From the IMG/VR virus record IMGVR_UViG_3300045283_000128, positions 1 to 25,027 of that record: a DNA stretch of 25,027 bases; one strand, 5' to 3'. Positions 13,528 to 19,938 of this stretch are shown one piece after another (within the stretch, counting starts at the first letter, position 1; each line of letters starts with the position of its first letter). The notes below the pieces were generated by a model that saw only the letters and a list, made by a program, of their open reading frames with translations, ran no database searches and was not told the origin of the DNA. The stretch is from a virus. The translations under genes were made by a program, and so were the position numbers.

Positions 13528-13590
13528 AAACGCGGACATGAGAGGACAATGAGAGACAACCGGGGACAAGCGGGGACAAACGAGGACATG
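13521..13590. repeat. Seven tandem 10-bp phased repeats (GGACA core)
   Basis: The pentamer GGACA (or one-base variants) recurs exactly every 10 bases at 13524 (GGCCA), 13534, 13544, 13554 (AGACA), 13564, 13574 and 13584. The consensus is close to CGGGGACAAG. One helical turn between units puts all cores on one face of the DNA. Its place between xis and the plus-strand HTH gene suggests binding sites for Xis, integrase arms or a repressor. Confidence 0.7.
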
Positions 13591-13748
13591 CGGAAGTGTC
13601 GCTGTTTGCGGCCGAAACGTTCGCGCCTGCGCAACGACGAGTCGCCAACCTGCCCCCCCAGATGTCGCCTGCCCGCGAACCGGCGACACTAACAACGCAT
13701 GGGTGCCCGTGCAAGCAGCGGGCGGCGGGTTCGGCCAACCTGTAGCGC
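13591..13748. promoter_or_regulatory. Intergenic switch region, candidate attP
   Basis: The region separates divergent xis and HTH genes. It has TGTCGCC (13663-13669) paired with GGCGACA (13682-13688) over 12 bases, and AGTGTCGC (13595-13602) paired with GCGACACT (13683-13690). GTCGC occurs four times. Integrase core sites are short inverted repeats of this kind, so attP may lie here; divergent promoters are also expected. No tRNA-like 3' end found. Confidence 0.35.
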
Positions 13749-13976
13749 GTGGCCCGCAACCCGCCCCGGGAGAGCGCCGACCGTGTCCGCGCCCTCCACG
13801 ACCAGCTCACCGCTGCGCGACGGGAAGAGGAGACCGCGAAGGAGGCTCTGTACCGCGCGACCTACGAGGCGAGCCTGGACGGGTGGAGCGACCGCGCGCT
13901 CGGGGCGGCGATCGGGGTGCCGTACCGCACCGTGCAGGACTGGCGGGAGATCGGCCGAAGCCTCGAAGAGCAATAA
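13749..13976 (+). CDS. Small helix-turn-helix protein, possible lysogeny regulator
   Basis: A 75-residue plus-strand protein, GTG 13749. Residues 10-40 form a charged helix (DRVRALHDQLTAARREEETA); residues 46-70, WSDRALGAAIGVPYRTVQDW, make a standard HTH. It faces the xis-int genes across the repeat region, where phage switch regulators are normally coded. It is shorter than usual repressors and has no dimerisation or cleavage domain. Cro-like or immunity role inferred from place only. No clear Shine-Dalgarno, so perhaps leaderless. Confidence 0.6.
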   Translation: MARNPPRESADRVRALHDQLTAARREEETAKEALYRATYEASLDGWSDRALGAAIGVPYRTVQDWREIGRSLEEQ

Positions 13977-14149
13977 GAGGGCCGGCGCCAAGCACTGGAC
14001 AGGGCTCGGCGGCCGACCCGACCTCGTACCGTAGCCCAGCCCCGGTCACCCCAGATGGGGGATACACCGCGGCCCGGCGGCCCGGTACTTTCCTTCGTGA
14101 ACCCCGGCGGATCAAGCCTCCGGGGGAACTGGACAAAGGAGTACTAGCG
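13977..14149 (+). promoter_or_regulatory. Leader of the secreted-protein gene
   Basis: This gap of 173 bases ends with AAAGGAG 8 nt before ATG 14150. A CCCCGG...CCGGGG hairpin with a 12-base loop lies at about 14102-14125, just before the ribosome site, and could control translation. I see no convincing -10/-35 pair. Confidence 0.35.
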
Positions 14150-14599
14150 ATGAAGTACCTGGTGATCTTTGCCGTGGTCGCGGCGGGCACATACGCGATC
14201 GCGAGCCACAGCAGCACTTCGAGCAGCGCCGAGACCACAGCCGCCGCGCCTGTCGAGACAGCTCACATAACGATGCTGCGTGGCGCCTCGAGCGACAACT
14301 CATGCACCGAGGACGACGGTGACGCCCGGATCTACGTCACGATCACTCTCCGCAACAGCGGCAGCGCAGCCGGGACCGTGAACCCGTGGGCGACGTTCGA
14401 CTACTCCGACGGCGGCAACTCGAGCGAGAGCTACCTCTCCAACTACGGGCACGGGATCAGCGTCCCTGCGCACACCGAGGTCGACGCATCGTTTTACCAC
14501 ACCTTCAACCCGCAGCAGCACTCGATGATCCGGTGCGCCGGCTACACCGACCTCGGCAGCAGCGACAACACCGGCTACTACCTCCCGGCCGGTCTCTAG
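14150..14599 (+). CDS. Secreted or membrane-anchored beta-sandwich-like protein (moron candidate)
   Basis: A 149-residue protein starting at ATG 14150 with strong AAAGGAG. Residues 3-19 (YLVIFAVVAAGTYAIAS) form a signal peptide or anchor, then an S/T/A-rich linker, then a domain with alternating strands (ARIYVTITLRNSGSAAGTV) like extracellular immunoglobulin-like modules. C52 and C129 may form a disulfide. No lipobox. It stands alone on the plus strand between the immunity and lysis regions, the usual place for genes expressed by the prophage, so a change of the host surface is a fair guess. Its stop shares CTAG with the convergent membrane peptide. Confidence 0.7.
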   Translation: MKYLVIFAVVAAGTYAIASHSSTSSSAETTAAAPVETAHITMLRGASSDNSCTEDDGDARIYVTITLRNSGSAAGTVNPWATFDYSDGGNSSESYLSNYGHGISVPAHTEVDASFYHTFNPQQHSMIRCAGYTDLGSSDNTGYYLPAGL

Positions 14600-14664
14600 C
14601 GTCGCATCGACGCGACGACCGCGACCGCGAGTAGGAGCGCGAGCACGAACAGCAGCCACGTCAC
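14596..14664 (-). CDS. 22-residue membrane peptide after holin
   Basis: GTG 14664 overlaps the holin stop (GTGA). The peptide is MTWLLFVLALLLAVAVVASMRR: one membrane helix with a basic end. Its TAG overlaps the TAG of the opposite-strand gene in the palindrome CTAG. It could be a second holin component or antiholin, as small membrane peptides in lysis cassettes often are. Confidence 0.5.
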   Translation of the reverse strand: MTWLLFVLALLLAVAVVASMRR

Positions 14665-14999
14665 CCCGGCGGTGGTTTGGGGGGGATTTCGGCGGTGTCG
14701 TGGCGGTCGGGCCAGTTCGGCAGCGCGGTGTGCGGGTTCGGCAACGGCTCAGGCCACTCCTCGAGCTCGTCGGGGGGGTGGCCGCCGTTGCCGGCGCGGT
14801 AGCCGATCCAGGCGCCGAGGATCCCCGCCATCGCGCCGAACGCCGTGGTTAGCACTGCCGACTCGTTCTCCGACAGCGAGCTGGCGGTGTTGCCGTGAGA
14901 GATCGCGGCCCAGATCACGCCGATCACGAGCGCGACGACGGCGGTTGAGAGGCCGCCGGCGAGGATGATCGCGACCCAGTCCGACGACGACCGCTTCAT
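14661..14999 (-). CDS. Holin
   Basis: A 112-residue protein starting at ATG 14999, sharing one base with the endolysin stop (TGATG). It has a short basic N-terminus (MKRSSSDW), a membrane segment at ~9-33, a polar loop, a second segment at ~48-68 and a long P/E/D-rich cytoplasmic tail. The size, topology and place behind the endolysin fit a class II-like holin that forms membrane holes at lysis time. Identity rests on context and topology. Confidence 0.75.
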   Translation of the reverse strand: MKRSSSDWVAIILAGGLSTAVVALVIGVIWAAISHGNTASSLSENESAVLTTAFGAMAGILGAWIGYRAGNGGHPPDELEEWPEPLPNPHTALPNWPDRHDTAEIPPKPPPG

Positions 15000-15919
15000 C
15001 AGGGTTCGGCGACGCGGGCGAACACGACCCCGCCGACCGTCCGGGTTTTGCGGCACACCTCGCCGCCGTTCGACTGGTCGCCGTGCGAGTCGCTCGAGGT
15101 GTTCCCTTCGATCGCGGAGAACCGGCCGCGGCCCCGGTCGACCCATTTCTCGAACAGCCCGATGTGGTCGTGGACACCGTCGTTCTGCCAGTCGAAGCAG
15201 ACGAGGTCGCCGGGGAGCGGATCGACAGTGACCGCGAGCCCGTTGCGGTAGTTGCGGGCGTCCGAGACGACGTAGGGGACGTAGGCGTACGTCTCACCCC
15301 TTCGGAACGACGGGCTGTTGCCGGCTTGCTCGTACGCCCACGTCGTGAACATCGCGCACCAGGGGCCGGTCATCCCGTACCACTCGGTGTACTTGGTCCG
15401 GTTCGAGTGTGGCGGCGACTCCTTCGTCCCGATCTGCGTGACCGCTCGAGCGAGCGCTTGCGAGCGCAGCGTCGTCTCGGGTTCGGGCGGTGGTTCGGTG
15501 CCGCCGAACTGCTCCCACGCCACCACGAGCAGGGATTGCGCGTATGCGTCCATCGCGAGCTGCCCGGCGTGGGGGCCGTCGGGGCAACGGATCGCGCGGA
15601 GCACATCGAAGGTTGCTTTGCCGATCCAGCCGGTGTCATCTATGCCCATCTGGCGTTGCACCCCGCTCACGCCGGTGTTGACGACGTTCGGGCCTTTCCC
15701 GTGCGCGAACGCGTTGGAGTACGCCCGGTCGAAGCTGCTGGCGGGGCCGGGCCACCGTCCCGCCCTCCAGACGGTGCGTTTGTACGCTTCGACGTCGGGG
15801 CCGTTCACCGACGGCACCCGGCCCGCCTCCGCGCTGTCGGGGGGGTACAGCGGCCGCGGGAACCCGGGTACCGGTACGGGGGGGCCGAGCTTGTACGGCT
15901 GCTCCCACCAGTCGGTCAC
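14999..15919 (-). CDS. Endolysin with CHAP amidase/endopeptidase domain
   Basis: GTG 15919 overlaps the fibre stop (GTGA) and gives 306 residues. A W/P-rich N-terminus is followed by a peptidoglycan-binding-like unit (~80-110; SGVQRQMGIDDTGWIGKATF). The CHAP domain (~155-300) has the catalytic Cys188 in GPWCAMFTTW, His252 in VHDHIGLFEKW and an acidic residue in AIEGN. The enzyme cuts cell-wall peptide bonds after the holin opens the membrane. The binding unit lies before the catalytic domain, the reverse of many lysins. Confidence 0.85.
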   Translation of the reverse strand: MTDWWEQPYKLGPPVPVPGFPRPLYPPDSAEAGRVPSVNGPDVEAYKRTVWRAGRWPGPASSFDRAYSNAFAHGKGPNVVNTGVSGVQRQMGIDDTGWIGKATFDVLRAIRCPDGPHAGQLAMDAYAQSLLVVAWEQFGGTEPPPEPETTLRSQALARAVTQIGTKESPPHSNRTKYTEWYGMTGPWCAMFTTWAYEQAGNSPSFRRGETYAYVPYVVSDARNYRNGLAVTVDPLPGDLVCFDWQNDGVHDHIGLFEKWVDRGRGRFSAIEGNTSSDSHGDQSNGGEVCRKTRTVGGVVFARVAEP

Positions 15920-17640
15920 GACACCCTCACCGGTATGTAGGAGACGCAGCACTGCCAGTATTGCCACACCGCGTTGTCGGGGGTCTGAACACCGAAGCCG
16001 GCGAGCGACCCGGCGCCATTACCGGGACTCAGGTAGTTGACCGCGACCTCGAGGAGCTGCGCGCTGTTGCCGCTGACGGTCACCTGGATACCGGGGCCCG
16101 AGATCAGCGCGCCGGCGGCGGCCGGGATGACGACGCAGGTGCCCGCTGTCGTGGCGCCGTTCGCGTACAAGGAGATCGCGCCGCGGAACAGGTAGTCCCC
16201 GGCGTGGGGCACCGAGGTGTACGTGTACCCGTAGAGGCCGTAATACCCGCTTCCCCAGTAGCCGCCGCTGTTGATGACGGCGTTTCCGCTTCCTTGCGTC
16301 AGGCGAGCGTCGGTGCCGCCGACGTACTCCCACTTGTACGCCGAGCTCGAGCCGGCGTTGTAGCGGAACCGCCACTGATACGACGGGTTCGTCGTCGAGT
16401 CGACGAGGATCGCCTCCTGCCCATCCGCAGGGCTCGCGGGGAGGGTGGTGCCGTAGGGGACCTTCAGCTGCGGCAGGGCGGCGGTGCCGGTGAGGTCGCC
16501 GGCGAGCTGCACGATCCCTTTCGCGCTGGTGGTGGCGTCGGCGGGGGTGGAGGCGGGGTACGCGATCGGTGTGCCGGGCCACGCGCCGGCTGCTTTGGGG
16601 CCGTACCGGAGCCCGGACGTCACGTCGAGGTAGATCGCGCCGGTCGCACCGACCGCTGCTGTGGGTGTGCCGGTGCCGCTGACGAAGCTGGTGGCGTCAC
16701 CGATGTCAGCCCACCCCTGGCTGGTGTTGATCCGGATCGGCCTGGGCTGGTCCGCGACGGTGATGTAGCCGGTACGGGTTTTAGTGTTCGACCCGGCGCT
16801 GTTCGTCGCGACGAGCGCGACGGTGTAGGTGCCGGCGGTGGTGTAAGTGTGCGAAGGGTTCTGGCTGGTGCTGGTGCCGCCGTCGCCGAACGTCCACGCC
16901 CACGACGTCGGAGTGTTCGTCGAGGTGTCGGTGAACGCGACCGACAGCGGTTCGGTGCCGCTGGTGGGGGTGCCGGTGAAGTCCGCGACCGGGATGGTGG
17001 CGGCCGCTGCGGGCGCCACCGCGATCGTGGCCGCCAGGCCGCCGGTGACGGCCGCAGCGTAGGTCGCCGCCGACGTTCCCGTCGCGCCGGTCGCCGCTTG
17101 CGCCTTGTCGGCAACCTCCAACGTCTCGAACACGGCCGCCCAAACGACGTCGTACCGTTCGGTGTCGGCGGCGTTCTGGGTGGTCGTGGTGTTGCCGGTG
17201 ATCCAGTACATGTGCAGCAGCCTGGTGTTCCCGACCGTCGTCGTCACCGACGGCGCCGTCTGGGTCGTCCCCGACGTCTCCGTGGTCGCGGTCGTGGAGA
17301 CGTTGATCGGGGTTGTCGTGTCGGCCCCGGTGTAGGCGCTCATGATCCCGCCCGCCTGCCCGCTCGAGCCGGTGTGCGCGAACGTGACCGACCCTGGTTC
17401 GCTGCCGCCGGCGACCCGGTAATACACGTACGCCCTCGCGGGCTGGGAGCCGTCGGACGTCGCGACGGGGCCATAAAGGAGCGTCCACCCGGACGGGGTC
17501 GTGGCGACGGTGGCGGAGTTGCCGACCATGTACTGGATGATCAGGAGGTCCCCGGAAGCGACCCCGGCCGGGTAGCTGATGACGGGGTTGCCGGAGCTGT
17601 TCGACGCGAACGCGGCGGCGGCACGGAACGCGACCGCCAT
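15916..17640 (-). CDS. Tail fibre / minor tail protein with PKD domain
   Basis: A 574-residue protein; ATG 17640 has AGGGAGGGG 7 nt upstream. An N-terminal beta domain (~1-210) is followed by a PKD domain (~215-300; SWAWTFGDGGTSTS and SHTYTTAGTYTVALVATN are diagnostic). Next come a TSAKGIVQLAGDLTGTA segment found at fibre junctions and a C-terminal jelly-roll-like part with a Y/G-rich turn (GYWGSGYYGLYGY). PKD modules often bind carbohydrate or protein surfaces, so this is the likely host-recognition fibre. Confidence 0.78.
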   Translation of the reverse strand: MAVAFRAAAAFASNSSGNPVISYPAGVASGDLLIIQYMVGNSATVATTPSGWTLLYGPVATSDGSQPARAYVYYRVAGGSEPGSVTFAHTGSSGQAGGIMSAYTGADTTTPINVSTTATTETSGTTQTAPSVTTTVGNTRLLHMYWITGNTTTTQNAADTERYDVVWAAVFETLEVADKAQAATGATGTSAATYAAAVTGGLAATIAVAPAAAATIPVADFTGTPTSGTEPLSVAFTDTSTNTPTSWAWTFGDGGTSTSQNPSHTYTTAGTYTVALVATNSAGSNTKTRTGYITVADQPRPIRINTSQGWADIGDATSFVSGTGTPTAAVGATGAIYLDVTSGLRYGPKAAGAWPGTPIAYPASTPADATTSAKGIVQLAGDLTGTAALPQLKVPYGTTLPASPADGQEAILVDSTTNPSYQWRFRYNAGSSSAYKWEYVGGTDARLTQGSGNAVINSGGYWGSGYYGLYGYTYTSVPHAGDYLFRGAISLYANGATTAGTCVVIPAAAGALISGPGIQVTVSGNSAQLLEVAVNYLSPGNGAGSLAGFGVQTPDNAVWQYWQCCVSYIPVRVS

Positions 17641-17659
17641 CTAGACGCCCCTCCCTGGA

Positions 17660-18136
17660 TCAGCCATCGGTGTCAACCCAGATCGCGCCGAGCGGGGCGC
17701 CCCCGGGTGCGGTGGTTTGTTCGTAGAACGCGACGGTGCCGTCCGCGCCCGCGGGGCCGGTCGGACCAGTGGCGCCCGTCGCGCCTGCGGGGCCTGTAGG
17801 CCCGGTCGCGCCGGTCGCGCCGGTCGGGCCTGTTGCGCCGGTAGATCCTGCGGGGCCTGTTGCCCCGGCAGCCCCAGTGTCGCCCTTGTCGCCTTTCGCG
17901 CCCGCCGGGCCGGTCGCGCCGTCAGCGCCGGGTGGGCCGGTGGGACCCGCCGGGCCTGTTGGGCCTGCGGGCCCGCCTGACGGCCCTGCGGGGCCGGTCG
18001 GCCCTGCCGGCCCCGCGGGGCCTTCGGGGCCGGCGGGCCCAACGCCACCGGAACCGTCGACGGTGATCACGCCGGCGCCCTCATCCGTGACGGTGAACCC
18101 GTTCCCCCACACGATCTTCGAGAACCTGGTGGTCAC
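17660..18136 (-). CDS. Collagen-like minor tail protein
   Basis: GTG 18136 overlaps the previous stop (GTGA) and gives about 158 residues; a longer start at 18169 is less likely. A short beta head ([19 protein letters not shown]) is followed by about 33 Gly-X-Y triplets with one phase break (GPSGGPAG) and a closing segment with YEQTTAPGG and GAIWVDTDG. Collagen triplets in phages form trimeric stalks. It probably makes a fibre shaft between tail tip and receptor-binding parts. Confidence 0.82.
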   Translation of the reverse strand: MTTRFSKIVWGNGFTVTDEGAGVITVDGSGGVGPAGPEGPAGPAGPTGPAGPSGGPAGPTGPAGPTGPPGADGATGPAGAKGDKGDTGAAGATGPAGSTGATGPTGATGATGPTGPAGATGATGPTGPAGADGTVAFYEQTTAPGGAPLGAIWVDTDG

Positions 18137-18582
18137 GGCGACACCATCAGGGCGCCCGAGTTGATCCACAGCGCGCCGGACACGCCGGGGTCGCTGGTCG
18201 GGAGACCCTGCACGATCAGGTTCCCGCTCCCGATCTCGAGCCGCAGGTCGCCGCTGCCGGTCTGCTGGATGATGATCGGGGCGGAGTTGCGGGACTGGAT
18301 GTTGATCCCGACGCCGTCGCCTTCGTCGTTCAGTTCGATCCCGCCGTCGTCCTGGTTGCGGATCGCGATCGGGTTGTTGTCGCCGGTGTCGTTGTTGTTG
18401 ATGAAGATCCCGCCGCCGTCGGTGTCGAACGCGAGGTAGCCGCCGTCTTGCGGGTAGGTGTCGAACAGGACCGCGCCGCCGGCACCTGCCCCGCCGGTGG
18501 ATTCCCAGGTGATCCGGACGGGGTCGGCGCCGCCGTGCTCATGATCGCGGCCATGAATGACGGGCTTGGTGGGTTTGCTCAC
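18133..18582 (-). CDS. Minor tail protein with beta-helix-like repeats
   Basis: A 149-residue protein coupled to the upstream minor tail gene through ATGA. The N-terminus [16 protein letters not shown] is a segment often seen at the start of actinophage minor tail proteins. The rest has short repeated strands with N/D/G turns ([21 protein letters not shown], partly), like a parallel beta-helix, ending [14 protein letters not shown]. It is likely part of the tail tip or a fibre anchor. Confidence 0.7.
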   Translation of the reverse strand: MSKPTKPVIHGRDHEHGGADPVRITWESTGGAGAGGAVLFDTYPQDGGYLAFDTDGGGIFINNNDTGDNNPIAIRNQDDGGIELNDEGDGVGINIQSRNSAPIIIQQTGSGDLRLEIGSGNLIVQGLPTSDPGVSGALWINSGALMVSP

Positions 18583-19937
18583 GACGGGAACGGGTTGGTG
18601 TCGTAGAACGCCTTCGGGGACAGATCCAACGTGAGCGTGACGTCGTCGTAGGTCTCGCCCAACGGCTGCACCTGCTCGTGGATCCCTTCGACGTAGTACG
18701 GCTCGAGGATGAACCCGCCGCCGCCGGGGGAGCCGACGGTGATGTCGACCTGGTCGCTGATGTCGACGAGGCTAAGGAGCCGCCACGTTTCGGCGGCGCC
18801 GACCTGATAGGGGGCCATCGTCCGGAAGCCGCAGGTGGTGACGCGGTTCTTCGGGGTCGCCATGTTGTCGACGTAGTAGGTCGCGAAGTACCTGGTCTCC
18901 TCGAGTGCGGTGGTGCCTGTCCCGACGGGCAGGATCCCGCGTTGCGTCAAGAGGTTCTGCGCGGACCAGGAGCGGATCCCGTAGAGCGCGATAGAGTCTG
19001 TGTCCTGGACGGTCTGCGCGGCGACGTCCTCGTCGGCGATGTTGATCGGGGTCGCGAGCGCCTGGTTGATGATCTTCGACAGTCCGCGGTTGAACGCGAA
19101 CTGGCGTAGCTGCGCCCAGTTCGCCGGGTCTGCGTTGACGGCCTCACCGTCGCCGGCCTGCCAGTGGTGCCAGTCCCACACGTCGGGGACCCCGTCGCCG
19201 GCGAGGACCCCGGCGGGGTCGAACTTCGCGAGCCGGCCGTGCGCGACGAGCCGGCCGAGCCGGTCGGTGTACACGTTCGAGACGCCGGGGAACTCGGCGT
19301 CGGCGGCCTGCTGGATCACGTCCATCGCCGACTCGGCGGGGCTGAACGTGGTCTCGAACAGCCACACGTTCCCGGTGAACACCACGTAGAACGCGGGTGG
19401 GATCCCGGCGTCGTCGAGCACGGCTTTCATCCGGTCGCCCATCTGGGCGTTGTCGAAGAAGATCTGGCCTTCCGACCCTTCGGGCGGGGTGTCGCCGAAC
19501 GAGCCGGGGACCATCTCGATCGCCGACAGGATCTCGAAGATGTCGACGAGCGTGACCGTCAACCGGTTCACCTGCTGCGACGGGTCGAAGTCGTAGTCCA
19601 TCTCCTCGATGAATCCGCGGTAGCGGGTGTGCCACGTCTCGGTGACCGGGTTCCACCGCCCGAGCGTGGCCTGCAGCAAAGGTCGGATCTTGGTGTCGTG
19701 GAGGGTGTCGTCCCAGAACGGGCCGAACGGGTTCGTGGGGTCGAGGATCCCGGTCGGGTCGGCGACCTGGACGGTCGCCCTACCGGTGTCGGTGCGGTCG
19801 AGCTCGTACTGCCGCCCGCGGTCGATCGTGTACGACGTGACGAGGTGGGGGTGGCTGTCGATCCGCGTCCACGCCGGCGACGGTTCCAGGGTGGGGTCGT
19901 CGAACGCGATCAGGAACCGACCGGTCGGATCCGGCAT
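18579..19937 (-). CDS. Minor tail protein (tail-tip)
   Basis: A 452-residue protein starting at ATG 19937, one base after the tape measure stop. It has the LVTSYTIDRGRQYELDRTDTG N-terminus and GRATVQVADPTGILDP, the mark of actinophage minor tail proteins that follow the tape measure. The middle has WNPVTETWHTRYRGFIEEMD. It probably forms part of the tail tip complex beneath the tape measure. An exact hub or distal-tail role cannot be told. Confidence 0.82.
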   Translation of the reverse strand: MPDPTGRFLIAFDDPTLEPSPAWTRIDSHPHLVTSYTIDRGRQYELDRTDTGRATVQVADPTGILDPTNPFGPFWDDTLHDTKIRPLLQATLGRWNPVTETWHTRYRGFIEEMDYDFDPSQQVNRLTVTLVDIFEILSAIEMVPGSFGDTPPEGSEGQIFFDNAQMGDRMKAVLDDAGIPPAFYVVFTGNVWLFETTFSPAESAMDVIQQAADAEFPGVSNVYTDRLGRLVAHGRLAKFDPAGVLAGDGVPDVWDWHHWQAGDGEAVNADPANWAQLRQFAFNRGLSKIINQALATPINIADEDVAAQTVQDTDSIALYGIRSWSAQNLLTQRGILPVGTGTTALEETRYFATYYVDNMATPKNRVTTCGFRTMAPYQVGAAETWRLLSLVDISDQVDITVGSPGGGGFILEPYYVEGIHEQVQPLGETYDDVTLTLDLSPKAFYDTNPFPS

Positions 19938-19938
19938 C

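Noticed and set aside
13483-13695. N-terminal extension of excisionase
   Set aside because: It would translate the phased repeats and palindrome; the HTH domain starts at GTG 13482.
15961-17799. Plus-strand open frame of 612 codons
   Set aside because: Antisense to the fibre gene; low-complexity R/G/V sequence without domains.
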